Positions 16,589-23,767 of a stretch of 40,590 nucleotides of DNA are shown here, piece by piece. The stretch is from the IMG/VR virus record IMGVR_UViG_3300030090_001727, positions 1-40,590 of that record, one strand, 5' to 3'. The position numbers and the translations under genes are program-made. Within the stretch, counting starts at the first letter, position 1. Each line of letters starts with the position of its first letter. This DNA is from a virus. The notes under the pieces were generated by a model, which saw nothing but the letters and a program-made list of their open reading frames with translations, was not told where the DNA came from and did no database searches.

Positions 16589-16770
16589 TAAATAAATTAT
16601 GGAACTGGTTTGTCCAGGCAATAAAAGAAACTTTAAACCTTAGTTGGACTTTAGTAGGTTTAATTATAGCCACCCTGACACTTACAGGATCTGCACAGCA
16701 GGTCACTGGCTTAGCCACTGTAATTACACTAGGTGTTTGGTTACTGACCATAGGTTTTAGAAAGGAATAA
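16585..16770 (+). CDS. Holin-like two-helix membrane protein, 61 aa
   Basis: Two membrane segments (WTLVGLIIATLTLTGSA and TGLATVITLGVWLLTIGF) with a short turn, charged ends and a C-terminal RKE. This is a class II holin layout. It overlaps the hyperacidic gene by 4 nt and lies 2 bp before the DUF5675-type gene. A second holin-like gene follows at 17407, so one could be a holin and the other an antiholin or pinholin. Confidence 0.6.
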   Translation: MINKLWNWFVQAIKETLNLSWTLVGLIIATLTLTGSAQQVTGLATVITLGVWLLTIGFRKE

Positions 16771-16772
16771 CA

Positions 16773-17396
16773 ATGAAGTTAGATGTAGTGAGAACTCAGT
16801 TCGGTGCTGATGCGACAAATAGTTTGCTATTTATAGATGGGGAATTTGAATGCTATGGACTCGAAGATGAAATTAGAGATGTTAAGGTGTACGCAGAAAG
16901 TGCTATACCTTTAGGGGAATACGAAATAAAATTTAGAACTGTTGGAGGATTCCATACACGCACTAAGGCAAGGTATGATTCTAAGTATGGAGAAGGTTGG
17001 CATCTCGGTATGTTAGAACTACAAGATGTACCTAACTTTGAATTTATTTTGGTGCATAGTGGGAATACAGATGAGAGTACGGCAGGTTGTTATTTGGTTG
17101 GAAACACACAACAAGACTTAGATGTAAGTAAAGACGGTTTTATCGGATCAAGTAGAGTAGCTTATGAAAAAATGTATCCTAAAGTTAGAGATGCTTTAGT
17201 TGCAGGAGAGAAAGTAACTATAAAATATTCTAATATAAACCTTAATGAAATCATAGAAGAAGTAGTTTCTGAAGGAATAGACAATAAATCAGGTCCTACA
17301 TACATGAATCCTGCTGATGTACAAGAAAAATTACAAGAGATAAGTGGAGAGATTCAAGTTTTGACTGCTATGCTTAAGGGTAGATTAATAAACTAG
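16773..17396 (+). CDS. DUF5675-family protein, candidate cell-wall enzyme (endolysin)
   Basis: 207 aa. The N-terminal 125 residues match DUF5675 as I remember it: LFIDGEFECYGLEDEIRDVK, AIPLGEYEIKFR, then VHSGNTDESTAGCYLVGN. The H-x-GNT...T-x-GC pattern resembles the His/Cys arrangement of L,D-transpeptidase-like (YkuD) folds, so a peptidoglycan-acting role is plausible but unproven. The C-terminal 60 residues are helical and charged (VQEKLQEISGEIQVLTAMLKG). It lies between two holin-like genes, the usual place for an endolysin, and no other soluble lysis enzyme is found apart from the virion transglycosylase. Confidence 0.65.
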   Translation: MKLDVVRTQFGADATNSLLFIDGEFECYGLEDEIRDVKVYAESAIPLGEYEIKFRTVGGFHTRTKARYDSKYGEGWHLGMLELQDVPNFEFILVHSGNTDESTAGCYLVGNTQQDLDVSKDGFIGSSRVAYEKMYPKVRDALVAGEKVTIKYSNINLNEIIEEVVSEGIDNKSGPTYMNPADVQEKLQEISGEIQVLTAMLKGRLIN

Positions 17397-17406
17397 GAGA
17401 TTATAA

Positions 17407-17616
17407 ATGAGTGCAGACCTTAAAGACATGCTAGAACGTACAGGATGGACATTTATCGAAGCCTTCATTGGAGCATTAACAGTAGCTCCCTTGGTTGGTG
17501 TTGACGCAGAAGTGATCCAACTTGCTGCTCTTGCAGGTGGTGGTGCAGCTTTAGCAGTAGTTAAGACCTATGCTAAAAAACAAATCGGTGGAAACTCAGC
17601 ATCAGTTAGCAAATAA
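17407..17616 (+). CDS. Holin, r1t-like, 69 aa
   Basis: The N-terminal amphipathic start (ADLKDMLERTGWTFIEAF) leads into a membrane segment (IGALTVAPLVGV). The second half (IQLAALAGGGAALAVVKTYAKKQ) matches the Gly/Ala-rich helix of r1t-type holins, common in actinobacteriophages. Ribosome binding site AGGAG at 10-bp spacing. Located 10 bp after the putative endolysin. Role: timed permeabilisation of the inner membrane. Confidence 0.65.
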   Translation: MSADLKDMLERTGWTFIEAFIGALTVAPLVGVDAEVIQLAALAGGGAALAVVKTYAKKQIGGNSASVSK

Positions 17617-17684
17617 TTTAATTAAATACACAATTTCTTCGTAAACCCCTATAGACTGTGGTTAACAGGGCTAAAGGAGGTTTT

Positions 17685-18863
17685 ATGCCTAAGAAAAAAA
17701 AACTATCCTCAGAAGAGTTAGGTAATAACTTTTACAAATCAGGATGGCAACCAGGTTATGAAATAGATAATGTAACTGGTTTAGGAGAAATCACACATGT
17801 TGGAAACGACCCCAACTATCAATCAAAGTATGATGAGATACTAAAAGAATGGGGTTTTGATCCCAATCTTTATGAAATAGACGGTCAAGTTCGTGCATCT
17901 AGTTGGCAGACCCAACTGAAAGGGGGACAAGTAGAGACTTTCTATGCGTTTAAAGGACTTGTTCGTAAGAAAAAACCAGGACATGACAAGTATTTCAAAC
18001 AATTACTCAGTAAAGCTAGTAAGAAAGTACCAGTAAAGAAGTATGACAAAGGTGGAGACACAGCTTTTATGTTCTTTTGTAGTGATTGGCAACTTGGAAA
18101 GAAAGATTATGGTGTTGAAAACACTATAAAGAGATACGATATAGCTTTACAAGATGCAGTACAAAGAATAAAAGAGTTACGCAAAACTAATGTAGAGATA
18201 GATGAAATCTATATAGTTGGCATGGGTGATCTTACAGAAAATTGTTATGGGTTCTACGATTCACAACCCTTCAATATTGAGCTCACACTTGTAGAACAGT
18301 ATGCTCTAGCAAGAAGTATGCTTATGAAAACAATAGATACATTCTTACCGTTAGTAAAACGTATTGTTCTTTGTGGAGTGCCAGGAAATCATGGCGAAAC
18401 TTCTCGTTCAGGCAAAGGTCAAGTAACAACTACACGTTTAGACAACTCAGATACTATGCACATGGAAATATGTAGAGAGATTATGTCTGCTAATCCTGAA
18501 AGGTATGGGCATGTAGAAGTAAATATACCTGATGGTTTTCATCAAAACATAACCGTCAAAGGAAAGACCGTAGCCATGAGCCATGGACACATGAGCTCTG
18601 GCTCTGGCAACGCAGAAGCTAAGATAGAAAATTGGTGGAAGGGTCAGATGTATGGCTTCTTACCACCAGGAGACGCTGAGATTCTTGTGACTGCACACTA
18701 TCATCACTTTCGTAGTAAGCAACAAGGAGATAGGACTTGGTTTCAATGTCCTTCATTAGATAAGAGCATAGACTTTACTGCTAGGACAGGTATGTGGTCT
18801 CACCCTGGAGTACTTACCTTTACAATTAGTAACAAAGGTTGGGATAACTTAAAAATATTGTAG
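17685..18863 (+). CDS. Calcineurin-like metallophosphoesterase, 392 aa
   Basis: Start at ATG 17685, seven bases after AAAGGAGG; an earlier in-frame start at 17658 lies upstream of this site. Metal-binding motifs appear in family order: SDWQLGKKDYG (about residue 135), GMGDLTEN (180), GVPGNHGE (230), MSHGHMSS (300), VTAHYHHF (335). The N-terminal 120 residues carry a small basic domain (WGFDPNLYEIDG). Such proteins occur in many phages; some are nucleases of the Mre11/SbcD type, others phosphodiesterases. It closes the late plus-strand block and faces the recombination genes on the other strand. The substrate is unknown. Confidence 0.8.
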   Translation: MPKKKKLSSEELGNNFYKSGWQPGYEIDNVTGLGEITHVGNDPNYQSKYDEILKEWGFDPNLYEIDGQVRASSWQTQLKGGQVETFYAFKGLVRKKKPGHDKYFKQLLSKASKKVPVKKYDKGGDTAFMFFCSDWQLGKKDYGVENTIKRYDIALQDAVQRIKELRKTNVEIDEIYIVGMGDLTENCYGFYDSQPFNIELTLVEQYALARSMLMKTIDTFLPLVKRIVLCGVPGNHGETSRSGKGQVTTTRLDNSDTMHMEICREIMSANPERYGHVEVNIPDGFHQNITVKGKTVAMSHGHMSSGSGNAEAKIENWWKGQMYGFLPPGDAEILVTAHYHHFRSKQQGDRTWFQCPSLDKSIDFTARTGMWSHPGVLTFTISNKGWDNLKIL

Positions 18864-18899
18864 TTTGTATGGTACATTGTGCCACTCTGCCTACACATG

Positions 18900-18923
18900 C
18901 CTGTCTGAGGGCAACCTCGCAGG
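18900..18923. terminator. Hairpin in the convergent gap, probable bidirectional terminator
   Basis: CCTG and CAGG enclose an inner GAGG-GCAA-CCTC stem with a GCAA (GNRA-type) loop, between the stops of two converging genes. A second small inverted repeat, CTATAA/TTATAG, follows at about 18925-18945. T-runs are weak. Confidence 0.5.
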
Positions 18924-18939
18924 TCTATAAGGTCAATGT

Positions 18940-19470
18940 TTATAGGGTTTCTAAAGAACCGAAGCCAAAGAAAGCAGATTTAGTTTGCTTCTTTAATATG
19001 TTTTTATCTAGTACAAATAGATCAGATTGATACCTGTCTAGTACTTTAGGTTTACCTACACCTGCAATTTTATATTTATGATTAGGTAGTTTAACTACCA
19101 TAGCTTGTGGGTAATAGTTTTTTCTATACACTATTGGGAACTTACCCTGCTCAGTTGACTTAACTCCACCTCTGATACCTGCTTTTTCCATGTCAGGTAC
19201 GTTGTAGTTTCTTGATCCACCTATTGTGTAATCTACAAATTGTATTCCTAAATACTTTTCAATGGCTACTTCCGAACATATACCACCAAAAAATCTTTTC
19301 TGTATAGATAATCCATCTATTTCGTATTGAGCTTCCTGTTGTTTTGCTTTTACTATTATCTCTGAGAACTCTCTTACTCTTTTAATATCTATGTCATCTA
19401 ACTTAACAATAGGCTTGTATTTTAAATGTGGTTCTATAAGATACTTGTAACCTTTATTAATTAATAACAT
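18940..19470 (-). CDS. Unknown protein, possible PD-(D/E)XK-type nuclease, 176 aa
   Basis: No certain family. The central region reads GGICSEVAIEKYLGIQFVD, then NVPDMEKAGIRGGVKSTEQG, then YYPQAMVVKLPNHKYKIAG. An acidic residue in a helix (E), a PD pair and a G-V-K-S strand in this order recall PD-(D/E)XK endonucleases and recombinase-associated nucleases, though the canonical ExK is replaced by GVKS. It overlaps the SET-domain gene by 14 nt and is the last gene of the block that contains the Rad52-like annealing protein, which supports a nucleic-acid role. The start ATG lies inside the upstream gene. Confidence 0.5.
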   Translation of the reverse strand: MLLINKGYKYLIEPHLKYKPIVKLDDIDIKRVREFSEIIVKAKQQEAQYEIDGLSIQKRFFGGICSEVAIEKYLGIQFVDYTIGGSRNYNVPDMEKAGIRGGVKSTEQGKFPIVYRKNYYPQAMVVKLPNHKYKIAGVGKPKVLDRYQSDLFVLDKNILKKQTKSAFFGFGSLETL

Positions 19471-19762
19471 CTAAATTGTACATTGTATATTTAAGTGTGA
19501 GTTCTTCGCCTGGATCAATATCTTTTACAGTAGTCAAATACTTGTATCCGTTTATCTTGACAGTCTTACAGTTAGGTTTCTTGTTGTGATTAACAAAACC
19601 ACCAAGAGGAGTTCTAATATATCTGTTGGGAAATCTACTATCTTCTACGTGAGATATACCTAGACTATGTCCTTTGCTTATCTTTGTAACACAAAATAAA
19701 CCTAGCCCTTCTATATCCGATACTCTAATTGTTACGCAATCAGGTAAAGGTTTATAGTGCAT
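19457..19762 (-). CDS. SET-domain protein, putative lysine methyltransferase, 101 aa
   Basis: A minimal SET domain with the family signatures in order: EGLGLFCVTKISKG (18-31), GGFVNHNKKPNC (54-65, the NHxxxPNC signature) and DIDPGEELTLKYTMY (81-95, GEELxxxY). These bind S-adenosylmethionine and position the target lysine. At 101 aa it is a compact, stand-alone SET protein, as found in some phages and bacteria. It overlaps the Rad52-like gene by 11 nt upstream and the next gene by 14 nt. The target could be a phage or host DNA-binding protein. Catalysis is inferred, and the substrate is not known. Confidence 0.8.
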   Translation of the reverse strand: MHYKPLPDCVTIRVSDIEGLGLFCVTKISKGHSLGISHVEDSRFPNRYIRTPLGGFVNHNKKPNCKTVKINGYKYLTTVKDIDPGEELTLKYTMYNLDVIN

Positions 19763-20720
19763 TCTTTAGTTTATTTATCCAATCGCTACAAGTTACTTTA
19801 CTTGTGTTGTCTGAGTTAAGGTATTGTTTTGCCTCTGACGCAAGGCTATCAAGTCCTTTATCAATTGCTTGTGTTATTAGCTTTTCTAAAAAACCTCTTT
19901 GAGGTTCTGTCATTGGTTCTTCTTCTCTTCCTTTTTTCCAGTCATCGTTTGTAAAGTCCACGTCTTTCTCCTTTTCTGTTATGTCTTTTACTTCACTTAA
20001 GTTTTCTATAATCCTGTTTACTACTGGTTCATTGCCTCTTCTTTCTTCAAAAGTGTCGGCATGTTTTGTAATATATTCATCAACTAGATCTAAGAATATT
20101 ACTATGTCATTATCGTCCCATTGTTCAAGAGATTGTTTGTTTATTTTAATTACTGTCCTATTAAAACAATCGTTGTAACATTTTTTAGCAAAATCCTTAT
20201 CTTCTTTGCAACTTACAAATACCATATCTTTCAATGAGTTCTCAGTAATTCTTGGTTTAGAAGGGGATGTCCCAGTCTCTTGTGTTACTTTGTTTTTTTT
20301 TACAGGTGGAGTGACCGTTGTAGTTTTATTAGCGTAGTGTTCTTCTTCAGTTACTTCGCCTGTCCACAAGTGTAACCCAATACCATGACGCATTGCACCA
20401 CGTTTAAGTGCGTCTGACATACATAGCTTTAATAGTTCTCCCTCTGTATTGTTGTTGGCTACGTCTATATTATCAACGTCTCCTACCTCGTCATGTGATA
20501 CACCAAACAATGTAAAAGTAGTTACTGCTCCTCGTACTCTGCCTTCACTGTCCCTAACAACCTCTTTTAATGTGTGAGACCACTCTCCATAAGCTTGATC
20601 ATTTAGTCTTTTAGTAACTAAATGGTGTGGTACATAATTACCAAATTTACCTTTTGGTGGTGGCTTTACTTCGTCTTTACCGAATGGTTTAGTTAGTTTC
20701 TTTTGTGTTTCTTTATCCAT
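19752..20720 (-). CDS. Rad52/22-type single-strand DNA annealing protein, 322 aa
   Basis: The N-terminal 125 residues show the Rad52 pattern: HHLVTKRLNDQAYGEWSHTL, a beta segment with GAVTTFTLFGVSHDEVGD, and the signature LLKLCMSDALKRGAMRHGIG followed by LHLW. The rest is charged linker plus a helical C-terminus (MTEPQRGFLEKLITQAIDKG) that resembles a small protein-interaction domain. Function: annealing of complementary single strands during phage recombination and replication, usually with a nuclease partner; the possible nuclease two genes downstream would fit. It overlaps its neighbours on both sides. Confidence 0.85.
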   Translation of the reverse strand: MDKETQKKLTKPFGKDEVKPPPKGKFGNYVPHHLVTKRLNDQAYGEWSHTLKEVVRDSEGRVRGAVTTFTLFGVSHDEVGDVDNIDVANNNTEGELLKLCMSDALKRGAMRHGIGLHLWTGEVTEEEHYANKTTTVTPPVKKNKVTQETGTSPSKPRITENSLKDMVFVSCKEDKDFAKKCYNDCFNRTVIKINKQSLEQWDDNDIVIFLDLVDEYITKHADTFEERRGNEPVVNRIIENLSEVKDITEKEKDVDFTNDDWKKGREEEPMTEPQRGFLEKLITQAIDKGLDSLASEAKQYLNSDNTSKVTCSDWINKLKNAL

Positions 20721-20919
20721 TTTCTTTATCCTCGTTTATTAATTTGTAGACACGTTGCCTACTAAGATTAGTAATTTTACTAACCTGTATTACTGAAAGA
20801 CCTTCTTCCAGTAATCTTTTTATTAGTCTAGTCCTGTCGTCTGACAGTTTTTGTAGCTCACTTCTTTTAGTTTCAATTAATAAATTGTTAAAGTTTAATT
20901 CGTCTATCAACTTATTCAT
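20713..20919 (-). CDS. Small helix-turn-helix protein, 68 aa
   Basis: The C-terminal half (SVIQVSKITNLSRQRVYKLI) is a recognisable helix-turn-helix of resolvase/sigma-like type; the N-terminal half is a charged helix (NNLLIETKRSELQKLSDD). Probably a small DNA-binding protein that regulates or assists the annealing protein. It overlaps the annealing gene by 8 nt (ATGGATAA) and the upstream gene by 8 nt. Confidence 0.6.
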   Translation of the reverse strand: MNKLIDELNFNNLLIETKRSELQKLSDDRTRLIKRLLEEGLSVIQVSKITNLSRQRVYKLINEDKENG

Positions 20920-21112
20920 TTACAAAACCATTGAAGTTATCGTCACTATCCCACATATCAGAAGGTTCATTTAGTTTTATAAATTCAAACTTCATTGTTT
21001 CTACAAGTTTAGTAAGTCTTAATATATCGTCTAACATTGCTAATGTAGTAAACAACGTTGCTACTACTAGCAATGATAAGACTGAACCACCGACAATAAT
21101 TGCTAAATCCAT
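20912..21112 (-). CDS. Small single-pass membrane protein, 66 aa
   Basis: An N-terminal membrane helix (LAIIVGGSVLSLLVVATLFTT, residues 3-23) is followed by an acidic cytosolic-type tail (DMWDSDDNFNGFVNE). No family recognised. It starts at an ATG that overlaps the previous stop (TAATG), behind an SD sequence that also encodes the EEE tail of the upstream gene. Confidence 0.5.
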   Translation of the reverse strand: MDLAIIVGGSVLSLLVVATLFTTLAMLDDILRLTKLVETMKFEFIKLNEPSDMWDSDDNFNGFVNE

Positions 21113-21372
21113 TATTCCTCTTCTTTAAAAGCTTCGTTTAGTATTGTGTCAGGGTTGTCTGCAACGTATTGACCCTTCTCGTTTCTTGCTCTTACAAGAT
21201 CACCATCTTCGTCTTCTTCTATTGTTTGTATTACAACAGGTATGTTTGCAGTTAAAGTTGTAAGTATTATTTGATTACCTACTCTTATTGCTGAAGCTTT
21301 GAATACTTGACTATCGTCTATCTTTAGTTGTAATAATTCTTCAACTAAGCTTTCTACTGTTTTTTCTTCCAT
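21112..21372 (-). CDS. Unknown small acidic protein, 86 aa
   Basis: The helical N-terminus (EEKTVESLVEELLQLKIDD) leads into a beta segment (RVGNQIILTTLTANIPVVIQ), then NEKGQYVADNP. No family recognised. It ends in EEE-stop, where the Glu codons also serve as the ribosome binding site of the next gene. The start overlaps the upstream 27-aa gene by 1 nt. Confidence 0.5.
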   Translation of the reverse strand: MEEKTVESLVEELLQLKIDDSQVFKASAIRVGNQIILTTLTANIPVVIQTIEEDEDGDLVRARNEKGQYVADNPDTILNEAFKEEE

Positions 21373-21455
21373 TATATTTTATCCTTTTCTATAAGCCACC
21401 AAGCAAAATAATTTACACCAATAACAATTCCAATTATTAAAATGGTATCGATCAT
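21372..21455 (-). CDS. 27-aa membrane peptide
   Basis: One hydrophobic segment (TILIIGIVIGVNYFAWWLI) with a basic end (EKDKI). The start overlaps the stop of the previous gene (ATGA) and its own stop overlaps the next start (TAATG). This precise chaining supports translation despite the length. Confidence 0.5.
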   Translation of the reverse strand: MIDTILIIGIVIGVNYFAWWLIEKDKI

Positions 21456-21664
21456 TCTTCTTCTAGGCTTTCTCTTACTTCATTCATAGTTTGCATGTTA
21501 AAATTAAAATCAACTACAAACTGTTCAATTAATTTATCAATCGTATGAACATCATATTTATTTAATTTGATACTTGTTTGTTGAACCTCTTGTCCACCAC
21601 AAGCGTTAGCTAAATTGATAGCCCATTTTTTTAGTGCCTTAGGCTCACTAAATAAATTAGCCAT
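21452..21664 (-). CDS. Unknown protein, 70 aa
   Basis: Begins MANLFSEPKALKKWAINLAN and contains QQTSIKLNKYDVHTIDKLIE; mostly helical, ends LEEE-stop. Strong GGAG before ATG. No family recognised; part of the coupled chain of small genes downstream of the MT-A70 methyltransferase. Confidence 0.5.
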   Translation of the reverse strand: MANLFSEPKALKKWAINLANACGGQEVQQTSIKLNKYDVHTIDKLIEQFVVDFNFNMQTMNEVRESLEEE

Positions 21665-21694
21665 AACGTTCTCCTTTTCTGTATTGTTTCCTAC

Positions 21695-21859
21695 CTATAC
21701 AACAACAGTAGAAGATTGAGTGAACTTAACAACATATCGTCCTGCAACGTCCTTAAGTTGTCTGATCCTCTTGTTTGCTTCAACAAGACTGTCAAACTCC
21801 CACATCATTTCTTCATTGCTGTATATATCAATAGCTGTAACTATATACATCATATTCAT
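21695..21859 (-). CDS. Unknown small protein, 54 aa
   Basis: MNMMYIVTAIDIYSNEEMMW, then FDSLVEANKRIRQLKDVAG and a beta end (RYVVKFTQSSTVVV). The short alpha/beta pattern resembles the small proteins that phages encode in large numbers. No strong ribosome binding site before ATG. Coding is supported by an uninterrupted frame with phage-like codons. Confidence 0.45.
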   Translation of the reverse strand: MNMMYIVTAIDIYSNEEMMWEFDSLVEANKRIRQLKDVAGRYVVKFTQSSTVVV

Positions 21860-21893
21860 AATGTTATCACACATTTACAATTAATGACAACAA

Positions 21894-22013
21894 TCATTGT
21901 ATTTCCTTTTCTTCCCTGTCTGCTAGGTATTCGTCTGTAAGCATGTCCATTACTAAGTTAGGATCAGCTTTATAATCTTTGTTATTAAACACAATCCAAT
22001 ACTCTCTTTTCAT
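21894..22013 (-). CDS. Unknown small protein, 39 aa
   Basis: MKREYWIVFNNKDYKADPNL and an acidic/basic C-terminus (YLADREEKEIQ). The start overlaps the stop of the upstream gene by 4 nt (ATGA), typical of real coupled genes here. No family recognised. Confidence 0.5.
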   Translation of the reverse strand: MKREYWIVFNNKDYKADPNLVMDMLTDEYLADREEKEIQ

Positions 22014-22216
22014 ATTGTTCTTATGCCGTTCCTAATATTTTTAAGAAGTTGTGTAGCCTGTACTAGCTTTTTGTAGTCCTCACTATCCTCACTCTTGTTC
22101 TCAAGTGTCCAACTTACTATGTCTTTATACTCTTTATCCGTTATGAATTTCATTGTGTTCCTTTCTATATCTAATTCTTCGTCTAAATCGTCTAATATAA
22201 CTTCGTCAAATATCAT
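22010..22216 (-). CDS. Unknown acidic protein, 68 aa
   Basis: Acidic N-terminus (FDEVILDDLDEELDIE) and helical remainder (EYKDIVSWTLENKSEDS, QATQLLKNIRNGIRTI). It overlaps the methyltransferase gene by 4 nt (ATGA), so it is translated with it. No family recognised; a partner of the methyltransferase is possible but unsupported. Confidence 0.5.
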   Translation of the reverse strand: MIFDEVILDDLDEELDIERNTMKFITDKEYKDIVSWTLENKSEDSEDYKKLVQATQLLKNIRNGIRTI

Positions 22217-22746
22217 AGTTCATTACCCCAACTGTCCCACCCTTCAACAGATTGCCTAGCAAATAGTTCTATGCGTGGTAAATCACCTGCTAATTCAATA
22301 ATTTTGTTTCTTACTATCTCAGGTTTCTTTGAATGTTCCTGCACTGGTTCTTCAATAATGCTATGAACACTAGCACTAACTCTCTTTGGTTTACCTTTGA
22401 CTGCAAGTAAACAAACCTCTGCATTTGATCTAGTCCACCTTCCCATACCCCAAAAATTTGTATCAGTAGATACTTTGTTTTTCTTTACCCAAGTAAAAGC
22501 ATTTGTTTTATATGTAAATCCCCATGCCTTTATTACTTCTTCTGTCTCAAATATTTTTGGGAAAGTAGTCCACATAAATAGTATTGCATTTTCTTCTGTA
22601 ATATCTTTAATAGGTAGTCTTGCAATATCTTCTATTGACATTGTCTCGTAGTATCTTAATGCTCCTCCTCTATGTTTAGAGGGATCATCATAACTCCAAG
22701 GTGGATCAGCATATATAATGTTGTATTTTTTATTAGGTAGTTTCAT
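22213..22746 (-). CDS. MT-A70 family DNA N6-adenine methyltransferase, 177 aa
   Basis: Contains the catalytic DPPW motif (YNIIYADPPWSYDD, residues 8-21), then FMWTTFPKIFETEEVIKAWG, WVKKNKV, FWGMGRWTRSNAEVCLLAVK, the region HSKKPEIVRNKIIE, and the C-terminal RIELFARQSVEGWDSWGNE. The order and spacing match phage MT-A70 enzymes, which methylate adenine in DNA using S-adenosylmethionine. Normal length. Good SD (AAAGGAAC) before ATG. First gene of the 22746-18940 block. Likely protects phage DNA from restriction; the recognition sequence is unknown. Confidence 0.9.
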   Translation of the reverse strand: MKLPNKKYNIIYADPPWSYDDPSKHRGGALRYYETMSIEDIARLPIKDITEENAILFMWTTFPKIFETEEVIKAWGFTYKTNAFTWVKKNKVSTDTNFWGMGRWTRSNAEVCLLAVKGKPKRVSASVHSIIEEPVQEHSKKPEIVRNKIIELAGDLPRIELFARQSVEGWDSWGNEL

Positions 22747-22763
22747 TTGTTCCTTTCTTAATT

Positions 22764-22782
22764 TTTCTACACCTGCCTACAC
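22764..22782 (-). promoter_or_regulatory. GTGTAG direct-repeat element upstream of the methyltransferase
   Basis: On the minus strand GTGTAGGCAGGTGTAGAAA carries two GTGTAG copies one helical turn (10 bp) apart, 18 bp before the gene. 17 of 19 bases match the element at 25346-25364, upstream of the next minus-strand block. Confidence 0.4.
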
Positions 22783-22875
22783 AATCCTAATATAATTCCT
22801 ATTACTTAAATTAGTTATGTACTATACTTAGATTAAGATCATCTTTATTCATATAAAAATGACCTTTCTTTATTC

Positions 22876-22907
22876 AATAATAACCACTAGCAATAGTGGT
22901 TATTATT
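22876..22907 (-). terminator. 14-bp perfect hairpin at the end of the 25275-22907 block
   Basis: A perfect 14-bp stem (ATAACCACTA arm and its complement) with loop GCAA on the plus strand begins at the last base of the stop codon at 22907. No T-run follows on the minus strand, so it may act as a 3'-end stabiliser or a weak terminator. It separates this block from the methyltransferase block. Confidence 0.6.
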
Positions 22908-23194
22908 TAGAATGGTTTATCTTCTCTAGGAATGTCCATACTTCCTTCATAAGCCATGTCATATAGTATCTCTGCATTCCTTAGCTCTTTGTATAAAGAG
23001 TTTAAGTATGCTCTTTGTTGCCGTAATAAGAACCTCTGCTCATTGTGTCTAGCATATCTTATATCACTCCAACTAGATTTTTTCTGTTGTGATATTCTTT
23101 CTAGTTCTTTATCTATTTCTTTTATCAAATGATCTAACATTTCGTCTGCCGTAACTTCGCCCATGCCGAATACATTTTTTTTATTTGGTGTCAT
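22907..23194 (-). CDS. Unknown protein, 95 aa
   Basis: Two long charged helices (EMLDHLIKEIDKELERISQQ and RHNEQRFLLRQQRAYLNSLY) suggest a coiled-coil hairpin. It overlaps the upstream gene by 4 nt. Last gene of its block and followed at once by a strong hairpin. No family recognised. Confidence 0.5.
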   Translation of the reverse strand: MTPNKKNVFGMGEVTADEMLDHLIKEIDKELERISQQKKSSWSDIRYARHNEQRFLLRQQRAYLNSLYKELRNAEILYDMAYEGSMDIPREDKPF

Positions 23195-23388
23195 TCTTCC
23201 TCCTCTACATAAATATCTAAACTTTCCCCAGTTACTTCGCCTAAACCTATGGCGTGTATCTGCAATCTTTGATATTCTTTTTCGTGGTCTTTAGGCATTA
23301 AGTAAATGTTTACATTCTTATTACCACTTACATACTGGATAGCGTCAATCAGTTCTTCTACCTTCCATTGTTCTGTACTTTGTATCAT
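23191..23388 (-). CDS. Unknown small protein, 65 aa
   Basis: Start placed at ATG 23388, which has GAGGAGGAG immediately upstream; an in-frame start at 23415 lies inside the previous gene without an SD. Contains VEELIDAIQYVSGNKNVNIY and ends VEEEE-stop, with the Glu codons forming the SD of the next gene. No family recognised. Confidence 0.5.
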   Translation of the reverse strand: MIQSTEQWKVEELIDAIQYVSGNKNVNIYLMPKDHEKEYQRLQIHAIGLGEVTGESLDIYVEEEE

Positions 23389-23561
23389 TCCTCCTCCTCG
23401 TGATCGTCTTTCCATATAACTACTAGACCTCCTAATTCATATTCAGCTATATCATTATCATTTAGTTCCTCTTTGGAATATGTGCTTGTATAACCCCAAT
23501 TAGTATGTCCGTAATTATCTCTACAATATTCGTCTAAATATTCTGTTGCGTCTCTACCCAT
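23385..23561 (-). CDS. Unknown acidic protein, 58 aa
   Basis: Start at ATG 23561 with GGAGGAATA upstream, preferred over ATG 23582. MGRDATEYLDEYCRDNYGHT, then NDIAEYELGGLVVIWKDD and EEEE-stop. Tyr- and Asp-rich. Its stop overlaps the next start (ATGA). No family recognised. Confidence 0.5.
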   Translation of the reverse strand: MGRDATEYLDEYCRDNYGHTNWGYTSTYSKEELNDNDIAEYELGGLVVIWKDDHEEEE

Positions 23562-23569
23562 TATTCCTC

Positions 23570-23767
23570 CTATTCTTTCCAATTATATTTTTTAGCTAAT
23601 TCAAATAAGCTAACAAATATATGGTGTTTATCTTCTTGTTCTATGTGTAGTTCCAAATCACTATCTATAAATAAATAGTTATTACTTTCTTCCCCAAACA
23701 TAGACATATAGTCCTCTTTGTATGCGTCATAATATTTATTTAACATATCTAATATATCTTGTTTCAT
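23570..23767 (-). CDS. Unknown protein, 65 aa
   Basis: MKQDILDMLNKYYDAYKEDY and FIDSDLELHIEQEDKHHIFV; alpha followed by beta. The TAATG overlap with the upstream stop and the GGAGGAGGAATA SD support the start. No family recognised. Confidence 0.5.
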   Translation of the reverse strand: MKQDILDMLNKYYDAYKEDYMSMFGEESNNYLFIDSDLELHIEQEDKHHIFVSLFELAKKYNWKE

